Positions 21,201-35,000 of a stretch of DNA of 64,000 nt are shown here, piece after piece. Position 1 is the stretch's first letter. Every line of letters starts with the position of its first letter. The position numbers were made by a program, and so were the translations under genes. The stretch comes from Sceloporus undulatus (lineage: Eukaryota; Chordata; Lepidosauria; Squamata; Phrynosomatidae). The notes beneath the pieces were generated by a model, which saw nothing but the letters and a program-made list of their open reading frames with translations, made no database searches and was not told where the DNA came from. The stretch is taken from the NCBI RefSeq assembly GCF_019175285.1, contig NC_056526.1:7752016-7816015 (forward strand), given 5' to 3'.

Positions 21201-24200
21201 ATTATGCAAAATAGAAGACAGTTTTGTTCTTGTTGAAGTTTACTAAATGAAAACAATCCAAAATAAACCATACAAAGGAGTCAAATGAAATATCCCTAGT
21301 ATATAAAACTGTTGCAAGCAAAATTAGCAGTAATTTGAATTGTTACTAAACTCCCCTAAATTCCCAGCAATCCAGACTAGTTAAATGCCATTCTCTAAAT
21401 TCTCAGGCGTGTAACAGAGCATCCTGCAAATCAAATCAAGCTACTTAAATATTTCATAAATAAGTAAATAAGGTATACTACAATACAAATGTTAACTTGC
21501 ACAACATAAGTTGCTTTTCAGTATCCCAACAGTTAGGATTTTGTTGACTTCCATTCCTTAGCATATGTCACTAATTTTTAGTAATTCTGTTTCTTGCTAG
21601 ACCTGATTAATCCATACTTTATATGAGATTAGATTTGTATTTTTCCAATTATTTGTGTTAGTCAGTTTTACAGTTATCAGTAAATTAAATATTATAGATG
21701 TATTTTGGATGTCTGAGTGGGAAATGTCTGATTTGAATAAAAATAAAATCATATTGTAATATATGCCCTTTTGAAGAAAAGTCTACCTCCAAAATTGATA
21801 TTGTTGGACATAACCTGATTTAATGCAGATCATCGGCTGATTTCACCCCAGACTTCAAAAACATGCACAAGAATACTTTCCATAAATTTTAGTAATATGT
21901 AGTGGTGCCAGATACTAACAATAAATTAACTTGTAGTAATTTTCATTTAAATTGACACATATTTAATTTGCCATCCTTCTTACAAATATTAGCTCTCATT
22001 TTACTTTGCTTACTTCTGATATTATCAGTGTCTCCCAACATGTTTCATAATAGTCTCATTTTATTAAATCCTGGCCCAGTAACAAGCAGTACAACTTTCA
22101 CAACAAACCCTGAAGGCTTTTCACTTCTAACACCCCCCATTTTCAAACTCAACTGTGTTCTCAGTAAACTGCAACATACTACAGTACATATGTAATATTT
22201 AATCTGCATAATTGGAATCAACGTGGTTGATCTAGTGCCATTCTCTTTTTTTAGAACATCCCATCATATGCATTTTTCATGTAGTAACAAGTCCCTGTTT
22301 GTTGTAATATGTGGTACTCATGAAAAATTCTCACCAACGATAGAAAACTATCATTATAAAGAAAGGAAGTAACAAGGAAATGTCTGTGCAAAATAACTGA
22401 GATCTCATAATCCATTTCTCTGCATTTGTTATTTTAGTATTTCTCCTTATCATGTCAGATGTTGCACAGTTATGTTCATACTTCTGATTTTGTTCCTATC
22501 CCTTTGCTTTAGCTTTTCTTCTTTCTTTTATTGTATGAAGTGTTTCATCTGGTCTGTGCCACAATCAGGCCCTGGTCTGATTTTGGCCACAAAGATAGAG
22601 CTTCTCCATCTTCTACTTCCAATTCTGAAGTCTATCTGGTTTTTGTGTTTACCATCTTGTGATGTCCAGGTGTATAGTCTCCTATCTGGTTGCATGAAGC
22701 AGGTATTTGCAATGAATAGATTATTGGCCTCACAGAATACTATCAGACACTCTCCTGCTTTATTTCTTGTTCCCAATCCGAATCTTCTTACTGTTTTTGA
22801 TTCTTCTTTGTTGCCAATTTCAGCATTCCTGTCTCCAATGATTAGCTTGAAATCTTGTGATGGGATGTTGTCCATTTCTTCCTGGACTGTGTTATAGAAT
22901 CTCCCAATTTCCTCTTCACCTGCATCTGTGGTTGGTACATATACCTGGATTATTGTGATGTTTATAGGTTTACCATGAAGCCTTATTGATATTATATAGT
23001 GTGAAAGCCACCCTATTTCTTCTTGGTTTTTCATTTCCTGAATAGATTACTGTATAGTTGAGTCAAAGTGACCCATTCCTGTCTATTTTAACTCACTCAC
23101 TCCTAGTATTGCTATATTCATACGTTCCATTTCCTTCTTTACTATGCCTGGTTTTCCCTGGCTCATGCTTCTCATGTTCCAATTACATGTGCAGTGTTGC
23201 TTCTAACTATGGTTAATTTATTGGACATGTTTTCTGTCTGACCTGCCCCTCTCTAATTGTGGGCTTTTGAGCTCTCTCATCTAAATAGTTTTCTTGGAGA
23301 ATTGGTCTCACAAGGAGGGACACATTTTGCCTCCTTTTGCACAGTGCTGACAAGTGTCAGCTATGGTAACACTAGTGTTCTCTCTAAAAGACCATTAAAA
23401 TTACTTAATTTTTTAATTCAGGCTTCAATTTTTCCATTATACATATTTCTGGATGTCCTATATATTTAGCATGGCAATGACGCTTTACAGACCGCCCAGA
23501 AAGGCGAGGCTTCCTGCTGGCCGAAAAAGAAGCCGCAAAAAGTGGCTTCTTTTGCGCCTCGGAAATGACGCCGTAAAGCACCAATGTCGCACTCATGACG
23601 TAATTTCCACTGCGCGGTGTGCGGATGCTAAGCGTCTACGACGTCAAGATGGCAGCGCTCATGTGTTTAGGGTGCTGCCATTTTGTACATGCTCTGCACG
23701 TACTAGGGTTAGGGGCGTGCGGAATGGGCCAAAATGACCAAACCAGAATCTTAAGTAGAGTCAGGTGTTTGGATCCAAATAGGGTCAAGAAAGAATCCTG
23801 CCTAAAGCCCTGGAAAGCCATTGTTGCTGGCAGATTATACTGGCCAAGATGGACTAATGGTTTGACTCATTATAAGGTAGCTACTTATGTTCCTGTGTTC
23901 TTTTGTTCTTTTTGATAGGTGTGACATATGAATCTAACATTTTCTTTTTCTCTTTATAAAAAGCAAAATCAATTTGTTCAATTATTATTTGTTTGAAATG
24001 CTGTGCTAACATAAATAAAAACTGATTGTTGCTGAATTTCTGTTGGGCGTCTCCTGTTCAAGACAGAATTTGTTATTTAGGATTTGTCATCAGAGTAGGG
24101 TGGGGAGGGAATGAATTTGTAGGGATATTTTGCATACAGAACAATCTGATTTGGCATGGTGTGTTTTCCAGGAGCTGTGTCAGTGTCGACCAGGTGAAGG

Positions 24201-26065
24201 AAATTGCTCATGTTGTAAAGAATGCATGCTTTGCCTGGGCACACTTTGGGATGAGTGCTGTGACTGTGTTGGTAAGTGAATTGTTCATTTATTTGTATTG
24301 CCTACTCTTTCCAAAGCTAGATCAAATAGCAGTCTTTACTGTCATGGCTGTATGATTTTTAAAGTCCATGTCAATACACCACAGAAGGTTAAATACAAGT
24401 CAGTTTTGTATTGATCTCTGATGGTGGAGTAAATGAATTACAGTGGACCCTTGTTATACGCTGGGGTTTGGTTCCAAGATCCCTGTGTATAACAAAATCC
24501 GTGTATGCTCAAGTCCCATTAAATATAATGACATAGCAAAATGGTGTCCCTTATAAAAAATGGAAAATCAAGGTTTGATATTTGAAATGTATACTTTTTG
24601 GGAACATTTTCAAACCGTGTATGCTTGAATCCGTGTATAAAAAATCCATGTATAAGAAGGGCCGACTGTATTTCCTTTCTCTCCACTGATCAGCATAACT
24701 TGCTCTATGCAACAGTTTCATTGGCTACTGATTTGTTTCTGAGTACAATTCAAAGTGATGGTTATGACCCATAAGGCTGACCATACGTAGCGTTTTAAAC
24801 AGGGCAGTATCGTTTTATTCATATTTCCAGATCATCCCATCATTTTAATATAAAAGTCAAAGATAAAACCAAGCCCGCAGTCTTGGTTTTATCTTTGACT
24901 CTTCTCTGTCGTGTATCCCTCAGATCCAGACCACAGCCAAGGCTTGTAGATTCTTTTTGTACAATATTGCCAAAATCCGACCATATCTCTCTGCCTCTAC
25001 TGCCAAGATCCTGGTCCATGCCCCAGTGGTATCACAACTTGATTACAGTGGATCCTTGTTATACGCTGGGATTTGGTTCCAAGATCCCCCGTGTATAACA
25101 AAATCCGTGTATGCTCAAGTCCCATTAAGTATAATGACAAAGCAAAATGGTGTCCCTAATAAAAAATGGAACATCAAGGTAAATGTATACTTTTTGGGAA
25201 CATTTTCAAACCGTGTATGCTTAAATCCGTGTATAAAAAATCCGTGTATAAGAAGGGCCGACTGTACTGTAACGTCCTCCTGGCTGGGCTTCCTCTTTCT
25301 CACCTTCGTCCTTTAATCTCTGTCCAGCATTCAGCTGCACGCATTATCACATCCGCCCACTGCTCTGACCACATCTCTCCTGTCTTGGCATCCCTTCACT
25401 GGCTCCCACTCCCCTTCTGCATTCAGTATAAGCTCCTGCTGTCGACATTTAAAGCCCTCCATGGACTGGCCCCTCCTTACTTATCAGACCTTCTTTCTCC
25501 TCACCTTCCCACCAGGGCCCTCCGTTCTGGTAGTCAAGGGCTCCTGTCTCAGCCCAGGATTTCCTCTGCCCCATCCCGGATTCGCCCCTTTTCACTTGCT
25601 GCCCCTCACTCCTGGAACCTTCTTCCCCTACAAGCAAGAGCCATCACTTCTTTAACTAGCTTCAAAACGGAGTTGAAAACCATCCTGTTCAGAGAAGCCT
25701 TCCCAGGCATTGCATAATTGTCGCTTACCATCTGATGTTCTTTTAGTGCCTGTTCATCAAACCATTTCCTGTATTGCTATGTATTGTATATGTATTATCC
25801 TACCTGAGAGTATGTATTTTCCCTGGATGAAGATTAACCTTCCATTATGAAGCCAAGCCCTCCCTCCAGTCCATCTGCCTTGGAGATGGCCTCGGAGGTA
25901 GAGAGGTAGAGAGGAACTGCTGGACCTCTTACCCTCTCCCTCCACCACTCCCTTCTCCTTCTGTGTCATGTCTTTTTAGATTGTAAGCCCGAGGGCAGGG
26001 AACCGTCTAACTAAAAAGATTGCATGTACAGAGCTGTGTAAATTTACAGCGCTTCATAAATAAAG

Positions 26066-26114
<49 letters not shown>

Positions 26115-29044
26115 GTCAATTTATATTAGGTCCTGTTTTCAAGAAAAATGTCATGTTGTGAAAATGGCTTGAAGATCCCTGTTTGAAATTGTGGTTGTCC
26201 AAAAAAAAAAAAGTCATGGAGTGTGAGAAGTTTTATGATAAGGGGTTGAAAGATCAAAATTAGCTGCATAAGATTACTTCAGCAGAGAAATATTCCATGG
26301 TACAGCCGTGGTGAAATACAGTCCTCCCCTATGTCTACCTCATTTTTGTATGAGATCTGTCACTGAATAATTAATTGTTAGCTCAGTAAGTTCATGTAAT
26401 AAAACTTTTGTTATTGTCTTCCATTTTCATGAATGTGGAATATTACATAAACCCATCCCATTTTTGCCATCCCAATGTACTGTTTTTGTCTCAAGGAAAT
26501 ACAGAAATATGGCTTGGGTCCAACCTACCTGAAACGCAATATTTTTTTTATTTCAGCCTGCTTGCGTTTTAAGATCCTCAGGGGAGGATTTTCTCTTATA
26601 TCTGGAGAAAAAATGTAAGAGGGTTTTCTCAGTGACTGCTCTTCGGCTGTGGAATTATTTCCCATAGGAGGCTAGGTCATCATTCCCTTTCCTGCTTTCC
26701 TTCTGCTGATAGACAAAAACCTTTTTTATTTAGACTGGCTTTTGGCGATTATTTGTTTGCTGCAGAACTGTCCTTCAATGAGCAAGGGGTGTTCGACAGT
26801 GGAACACACTCCTTCCTCGGAGTGTAGTGGAGTCTCCTTCCTTAGAGGTGTTTAAACAGAGGCTGGATGGCCATCTGTCAGGGATCAGGGACGTAGCCAA
26901 GGGGGGGGGGTTCTGGGGGTCCGGACCCCCCCTTCCATTAGAAAAATGAATGGTGTGTGCTGCTGCGCCACAATGGCACTTAGTCTGGACCCCCCCCCTT
27001 CCTAAAATCCTAGCTACGTCCCTGCGGGGATGCTTTGATTTAGATTTCCTGCATGGCAGAATGGGGTTGGACTGGATGGCCCTTGCGGTCTCTTCCAACT
27101 CTATGATTCTGTGTGCTGTACTTTGGTTTGCATAGTTACGTTTTAAATGCTTTTAATCCCTATTAAATTAGTATCACTTAACATGATAGTTAATTGTTTT
27201 TAACTGTTCATTATAGTAATTATGTTTTAACTGCACTTTTGTTTTAATCTATGCTAACCCCCTTTGAACAAATCTTGCTAAGAAACAGTAAGATGATAGG
27301 GTTACCTTAGGATCACCATAAGTGAGAAACAATTTGAAGGCACACAACAACAACAAGCTGCCTTGGTTCTCAAGTGAGGAAAAAGACAGGATAAAAAATC
27401 AAATAAGCAAACAAATTATTTGTAATGCGCCAAACTGTGCAACTCTGGGCATGGGTTCATCTGCCAAAATATTTTATCCTTCTGATCATGCTGTTCCCCA
27501 GTGACATAAGAGAAGTGACTCTTGCTCTCCCTCCTAGGTTGTCGTTTAAAAGAAAAAATGACTGCATAAATTGCAATTGTTCATTTCTTTAATATGGAAG
27601 GAGCAGCACTGAACAAACTGATGCTGCAGTTTTATACACAGCACACAGTAAAATAAAATAAAAAAGTAAATTTCATCTAGGCACATAAAGTATTTATTTG
27701 AAGTATTTATGGCCTACCTTTAAAAACCTTTTTAAAAATACATTTAAAACATCATAAAATAGACAGAGTTAAACTTGGAGAACAGGAAGGTGTTGGCAAG
27801 GACACTGTAGCCAGGATGATGGTGGTTAGCTTGAAATACCTGTTCCTGTAGCACCACAGTAGCAGAACATTTGGAACAGTAGAAAAGTGGTGGCACTTCA
27901 ACTGTTTATAACATACCGTTGCATTGTATGGGTTAGGAAAAAATGCTTATATGGATTGTACCTCACATTGTCTGATACTGAAATTTACTGATGGCTTTCC
28001 CATATCTCACTGCCACATACTCATATTATTTGATGATTAAATAGTAGTGCTCATTAAATATGCAAGAGGAGTAAAAAATAAAGAAAAATAAAGATGGGTT
28101 ACCATTCAGCAGTATATGCGGGAAGGGGGAGCTATGGAAGGAAATCAGACACAACACCAAACATTTTCCATGGTCAGTTGCTGGTCATAGGGATCCTAGT
28201 AGATTATGAATGGGCATGTTGCTTGAGGGAAGACTCAGTCACAGATGTCCACAAAACAAAACTTCCTTCAGTATTGTATCTTTAAGTTGTTTCTGACTTA
28301 GGGTGGCTGTGAGGCAAACCTTTCAGGCTGGTTTCTTGACAAGATTTGTTCAGTAGAGACTTGCCATTGCCTTCCTTTGAGTCTGAGAGAGTGTGACTTG
28401 CCCAGGATCACCCGGTGAGTTTCCAGTGATTTCAGAAGATTCAATCCCTGGTCTCCTAGACTACTAGTCCAATGCTCAAAACGACTGCACCATGCTGACT
28501 CTTTGAAATACTTTTACTTTCCTCACATTAAATATTGAAAGTCAAAATGTGAAGGAGACTGATGAAGTACAATTAATGTGTGCTCAGTTATACTACATCT
28601 ACTGGTATGTAAAAATAGACAACAAAAATGTCAAAATGTCAAAATGCAAATAAAGGTATTTCAAATTATAATATTACATATTGTATTTGAACCAAATGAA
28701 ACTATAACATGCACCACTCCATGTAGTTTTGCCTGTTGGTATTTACGTAGATGCCATGAACAAACAGTGATCTATGTAATGTTGAGTTTTGCTGGTAGAT
28801 GGAAGAATTATAACAATAATGTAATAATTTTTTAACATGATCTGTTAAAAAAGTTTAAAAAGTTATTTAGTAGGCATAGCTTCTTCCTCTGCTTCTATAA
28901 ATATTTAAACATTTATACTGTTTACAACTTATTTAAATACTTATATAGTGAGTGGCTTGCAATAAATGATTTATAATGATACTTGTTTAGTGTTGAGACC
29001 AAATGCAGAGAGGACATTTGTCAAACCACAGGTCCCACACACAC

Positions 29045-29087
<43 letters not shown>

Positions 29088-32000
29088 TTTTTATTTCTAT
29101 CCCGCTTTTCCATGGTGATCAAAGCGGCATACAGTATGCAATTAAAATACAGACATGTCAATAAAATGATTTAAAATATCATATTAAAATAGACATAGAT
29201 GCATGGGTTGGGTAGTAAAGTTCTGGTGAAGTAATACAGATTTCCTTATTAACATGCAGAAATCAAGCAAGGTGACTAATGGAATAAAGCTGAAAGGAAG
29301 GACTTGAGTTCTGTATTTGTCTGTGTGAGCATATGACATTTCTAATGTGTGTGAAAATGTGAACACGAACTTAATTCTTTCCTCCGACATTATGAAGCTG
29401 ATCCATAAATCTGGTAAAAGACTGAACTGACAAAATCATAGTCCTGAACTATGATGAAATAATATTTGCATACATTTGGCACGTTATACTTCTTACATTT
29501 GGAGCTACACCCATTTTGTAAATATAGATGTTCAAGTTTAATTTGTCTCCAGTTTTTGCCAAGGGTTCAGGCCCAGTTTCTGTTTTTATCTTAGTGTTTC
29601 TTGCTGCAAACACTGGTTAAACAAACATTAGGAATATGGACCCCAGAATATTAATTATACAAGATAATTAGCATTAATGTGTTGGGTCTCTTTTTCCTGA
29701 CTGGGGTTGGTCCTCCCACTTGCTTTGACAAATAGGAATAGGCAAATTAGATTTGAAGACCACTCCCCAATGGAAGAGCAACCTGGTTTCAGTTTCTTAC
29801 ATGCCTGGGAAGAACACATACTGGTGATGATTGTTATTGAGCTTTTGCATTCTCTGACCCAAAGAAAAGATTATATTAAAGTGCGCCTTTGGTTTAGTTC
29901 CTGGACCTCCCATGGATAACAAAATCCATGGATGCTCAAATCCCGTTACATACAATGGTGCAATCAACTGGTATCCTTTATATAAAATGGCAAAACCAAG
30001 GTTTGCTTTTTGGAATTCTTTCTTGGAATATTTTCAAGCTGTGTGGATGGTTGAATATATGGATGCAGAATCTGTGGATAAAGAGGATTGTACCTATAGT
30101 GCTTACGGTAACTCCCAGTTATTTGCCTTTAGATCCTGGCTGACACTTGGTGAAAAACCTGAAGGATAATAGGTGACCAGACAAGTATGCTAGGTTCTCT
30201 GCAGGCATAACCCCTGCACAAGCTAGCGGAGTCCATACAGGAAGGTGGGGACTCTAGGTTATGTTCACTTGTGTGCACCCACACAAGTTTAAAGAGATCA
30301 GATCGCAGGTCTTCCTATCTTTACTTGATTATCCAATTGCAAAAAGCAAATAGTATTCCCAGAGTATTAGTGGAAAACATCCACACAGGTCTCATAGGTG
30401 GAGAAGCTCTTCTTGAGTCACCGTTTCAAGGTCTACTGAAGAAGAAAAGTTTCCTGGGCTTATCAGCATATGAATTCTGCTGAGCTCTTGAATACAGTGG
30501 TACCCCGGGATACGAATTGACCGCGTTACGAAATTTCCGGGATACGAAAAAGTTCCATTGGAAAAAACTGTTCCGGGAAGGTTTTTTCGGGTTACGAATT
30601 TTTTTTCGGCGCGAAATTCAAACGCGACCGCTAGCCGCGCTTTGGAAAAGCCTTTTTCGGCTTGCGAAATGAATCGGGTTACGAACGCCGCGGCGGAACG
30701 AATTAATTTCGTAACCCGAGGCACCACTGTACGTGAATTCTGAAACTCCAGAAATTTCACAGATACTTCAAGCAGTACTCATCATTCCTACTACAGTCAA
30801 TCAAATCACCTTAAAACTATTCCAACATTTGAAAACACTTTACAAAAATGTTAACACCGCACACAGAAAAAACTTTCAGACTGACAGCCAAGCCATGATT
30901 TTGATCACAGGATTCCAAATGTGCATAGGTTAATAGCCAGAGTTCAACCTGGTCTTTCAGACATCCTGATGTTGTATGTTCTTATATATTGCACAAGTTT
31001 CAATAAGGATATTGAATTCCCTGCTTCATAATACTATTTTTTTAAAATACTGCTTTTTATGGGTGCATAAATTGGATAATTTTCTATTTCCTTTTAATTT
31101 ATTTACAGGTATGTGCAATCCACGCAATTACAGTGACACCCCTCCTACTTCCAAGAGTACTGTTGAGGAGCTTCATGAGCCAATCCCGTCTCTTTTTCGG
31201 GCACTTACTGAAGGTGACACTCAGTTGAGCTGGAATATTGTTTCCTTTCCTGTTGGTGAAGAACTGTCACATCATGAGAACCTAGTCTCCATTTTAGAAA
31301 CAGTGAATCAACCACAACATCAGAATGTCTCCGTCGCAAACAACAATGTCCATCCATCTTACTCCAGTGAAAAAGGTAAAGAATTGATGTTGACTGACTG
31401 AGTTCTTAACTATAGTTAATGTTATTTTAAAAAGAAAGGTAAACAAGTTATATACATTTGGTTTTTAAATTTTGGATGGATGTGTGGGTCCTTGGTTGGG
31501 ACATGTTGTATATGACAGTAGAAGGCCAGGAGCAAAAGTGAAGATAGAAGCTATGCCAAACAAAGACAATATCATGTCGATCTGTTTCATTTTTTTAAAA
31601 AAAAAGTAGCCCTAAAGCAGGCATCCTCAATGACTAACCAAACTGTATCTGCATTCACTTTCATGAATAGTGAGTTCTGGACCACAAAGGTTTATGCTGA
31701 GATATAAGGTACTACCTGAGTCCGGTTTCCCTTCTTTTTATAGCAAAGTAGTTCCACACTGCCATTATTCCACATGGGATCTATTTTCTCATTAATGTTT
31801 TTTCCCAACTGACACATATGATTTGGTCAAGAAAAAGACTGTTTCCAACACCCTGAATTCGCTTTCTTATATAGTCCAGTGTTCAATGTGTAATTATTTG
31901 CGAGCTAACTCAAAAGACAGTGATGCCTGGAACTATTTAAAATTCACTTTAATCTTTAGTGTAGCTACAGTACTACTTAGAAGAAAAGTGGGAATCATAT

Positions 32001-35000
32001 AGTCTTCCAGCGGTTGTTGCACTCCAGTTTTGAACATTTCTCATCACTGGCTGTGCTGTTTAGAGGTGCTGGTAACTTGCTGTTCAACAACATCTGGGAG
32101 CCAAACAATTCCCACCCCTGGCCTAGAAGCTTAGAAATGCTTAGAAATACATTCTGCTGTATCCCCCCACTCCCTGATAGTTAAGATGTTGATGAATCCC
32201 TCTCCACATATTTGCCCTTTTATTCAACTAATTAGTTTGAATCTAATTACTTCAGACACATTCCTTTTTCATGCCAGTATTGAATGTCTGACCTGGTTAT
32301 TTCCCTAAGCACAAATACCCTTTGTTCAAGGTAGTTTTGCACTTTTCTAATTTCTTTTGAATAAGATAAACAACTTGTGCTAGATCCAAAATAATGTCTT
32401 TTACATTTGCATAATATTACTAAAATATGCTCTCTGCAAGAATGATAGCCAAAAGAAAACCAAGATACCTGCTCCTTCATATCCAGATGCTTTGAAACGT
32501 TGGGGGGCTTTTTCCCTGGGGAGGGGGAATGAGATTTTTCAGGAAAAATGGTAAAATGTGATATTAGTATCTCTTATAGACTGAAAAGCATCTTACTAGC
32601 TTACTTTAGTAAGATAAATTGTATGTTTAGCATAAAATTATCAAATTTGTTATTTTAAAAGTTCAGTCAAACAGTAGTTACAAAAAAAACAATCCTTTGG
32701 GGAGGGGTTAACATAGCTACAGGTCCTGAACTTCAATAAGCCTTGGTTAGGAGCATGCAATCCCCCCCAAAAAACCCTGCCCCATAAAAACCACCAGCAT
32801 TAGTAAAGCAGAAAATTATTTTGTATCCTCTCATCTTCCGTAGCGCCAAGCAGACATACAGCATTCATCCGCATAAAAACAACTGAGAAATGGATACAAA
32901 GACAAAGAATTGCAAGTGATTAGATATGGTACATTGTCTCACACAAAAGTCTTCTTTTTATATAGTCCAGTATTCTGTGTCAGCTACATAAATATACCAA
33001 GTATACTTGACTTAAGTAGTATTAAGTATTAAAGTGCTCTTAGTTGATAGGCATACTTAACTAAGACCTGAAACGCACGGGCCAAATAAGGCAGCTTCTG
33101 GGTGTGTAGAGTTGAAAAACCACATACACCAAAGTGGTTGGAACCTGCTACGGCACCGCAGTCTGGTCCTTTAGATTGGATCAAAATTAAATCGACTCCT
33201 GGCAGCTCTGGTTTAGGACTGCAGTGGCAGCCTGCTTCGGGAGCAGGCCATACGGTCACTGCAGTCCTGGCCTGATCACAGCCAGAGCAGCCTTTGGCCG
33301 CTCCTTCCAGAGCTTCTATTCTGGGCCTTAGTAACCTCTCTTGGCCCAGTCCACCCACCTCCCAAGCCTGAGAGAAACATGATTCACCCATGCTCAGATT
33401 GCCGGCAGAATGGACTACCATCTGCAGGAGTATATACATGAATATATATGTGAAGTCAAAGGCTTTCACGGCCAGCATCCATAGTTTTTTGTGGGTTTTC
33501 AGGCTATGAGACCATGTTCTAGAAGAGTTTATTTCTGACGTCTGTTAGGAAGGATCGAATTAGGGGAATTTACGAGAGGCATATCCTAACAACGCACGCA
33601 GCGGGATTGGGTCCCTATGTGCATACCAGAGGTCATCTAGTCCAACCCCAAGAAACAGACTTGAATGCCAATGAGTTGCAATAGAAATATAAACATTTAT
33701 TAAAGCCACACAACAAAAGGGATCACACACGCACACACACATTCATTGCTAAAGCAAGGGAGGGGGAGAGTTCGGGAATAAAGGAGAAAGGATAGAGGCA
33801 CCTTTGGATATTTACCTTAGGAGTCTTCTCCAATGCGACGGATGCGAGTGATGGGGGATGGTGAGACATAGCCGTAAGAACGGGGAAAGAAAGTGGCGAC
33901 CGCGGTGGCTAGGAGCTGAGTTCCGGCGGGCAAAGCTAACTAGAGGGCCAAGAGAGAGGGCTTTGGCTTCACCCAAGTGATTTCAGCAGAGCGCAAGGCT
34001 TGGGGAACTCAAGCCTGGAGCGGCAGCTCTACAAGCAAGGTTTCAGATTTGGAACTCAAAGCTCAACAAGCCCAGCTTGGAATCAGACTCGGAACTTCTG
34101 CTCTACAAGCCCGATGAGGGCTGGAATCGGGGTCCTTTTATACCCCTGAACATATCCTCAGGCTATGGCTACCTGACGAACAAAGGTCTTGATGGCTATC
34201 TTTTGTCTAAGCTGAAACTTACACAATGGATACACAAAGAAGAGGTCTGGCACTTTTCAAGGGAAGACAAATATCTAGATGGCAGAGCTGTTAAGACAAT
34301 CACTCGCTCATTGAGAAGGAGGCTACCTCTATTGTCTTCTCTTCTTTGGGCAGCCTGCGAAACTTGTAGGGCAACTCCCAAAACTGCTTGCTTAAGGTTT
34401 AAAACGTACCCTTTTTTCCTGTGACCAAGCCTAGCAAGCTTGCTGGCTACATGGTCAGCTCGCCTTTGGGATAATGGCGGCTTGCGATGGGGTCAGTCAG
34501 AGGTCATGATTTTTGATCGCTTGGCACCCAAAATTTATATAAAACCAAACTTGGTAACACGTCTCACCAGCACCATTGGCCAGCATCTTCAGAGAATGCT
34601 TGCATGGAAGAAAGTGGGGTATATATACAGTTGGTTGAGAGGAAGTGATTTACATGTTAATCTGTGTATTGTTCTGTTGTTGAATGGCAAAATATATTTT
34701 CCCCAATTTTTCCAGGAAAAATACGTGGAGGAAAAAAAACAGTTTTCCTTTTATTTATTTTTCTGGGCCTTTACATCTCTACTCCATACTGTCACCCCAT
34801 AAATCCAATAATAGTATAGCTCACGACCAGCAATAATCACAGTCAGATGTATGTGGAGAAGGTGGTATAAAACAGTGTAATAGGAACGGACAAGCCTCTT
34901 GAAGGGCCATTGCTGCTGTAGAGTGTTGGGCAGTTGGATGGAAACACCAAAAGGATGACATGGAAAAAGCTTATTTGTTTTGAACAGTCTATCATATTAG

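Larger units (their letters stand above)
15206..24171. other. TWSG1 intron after coding exon 1
   Basis: About 9 kb with no further exon seen. Recognised content: LINE tail 15770-15935, a SINE carrying SPIN at 15970-16380, a SINE at 16595-16815, a palindromic MITE at 18576, CR1 at 18815-19663, a long palindrome at 19905, a Bov-B fragment at 22528-23200 and a GC-rich MITE at 23482. Stretches 16820-18570 and 20140-22500 appear mostly single-copy. Confidence 0.55.
24855..26113 (+). mobile_element. L2-clade LINE, 3' end, with nested MITE and (TAA)n tail
   Basis: From about 25266 the frame reads [57 protein letters not shown] and [19 protein letters not shown], the conserved C-terminus of L2 reverse transcriptases. 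The 3' UTR ('ttgtaagcccgagggcagg', 'cagagctgtgtaaatttac', 'gcgcttcataaataaagg') ends in (TAA)n at about 26070-26113. A MITE interrupts it at 25046-25264. The first part, 24855-24900, is an inverted junction. Confidence 0.9.
26560..27260 (+). repeat. LINE remnant interrupted by CR1
   Basis: 26560-26770 ('gcgttttaagatcctcagg', 'ctgtggaattatttcccata') and 27120-27260 (T-rich 'tttaactgttcattatag', 'taaccccctttg') look like the C-terminal and 3' UTR parts of one old L2-like LINE. The CR1 at 26775-27113 lies between them. Confidence 0.45.
24272..31108. other. TWSG1 intron after coding exon 2
   Basis: About 6.8 kb without exons. Content: Tigger-like MITEs at 24441 and 25046, an L2 LINE at 24855-26113, an LTR-less LINE/CR1 complex at 26560-27260, SINEs near 27270 and 28262, (TAA)n at 29048, a decayed MITE near 29885 and a CpG-rich MITE at 30495. 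Stretches 27360-28260 and 28510-29040 look unique. Confidence 0.55.

Noticed and set aside
25166-25717. Host gene from the 183-codon frame
   Set aside because: Its sequence is the C-terminus of an L2-clade reverse transcriptase preceded by a MITE.
28983-29174. Small protein with poly-Asn
   Set aside because: Translation of a (TAA)n microsatellite next to a LINE tail.
33029-33478. 149-codon reverse frame as a gene
   Set aside because: It overlaps a GC-rich palindromic segment, has no recognised domain and no supporting splice context.
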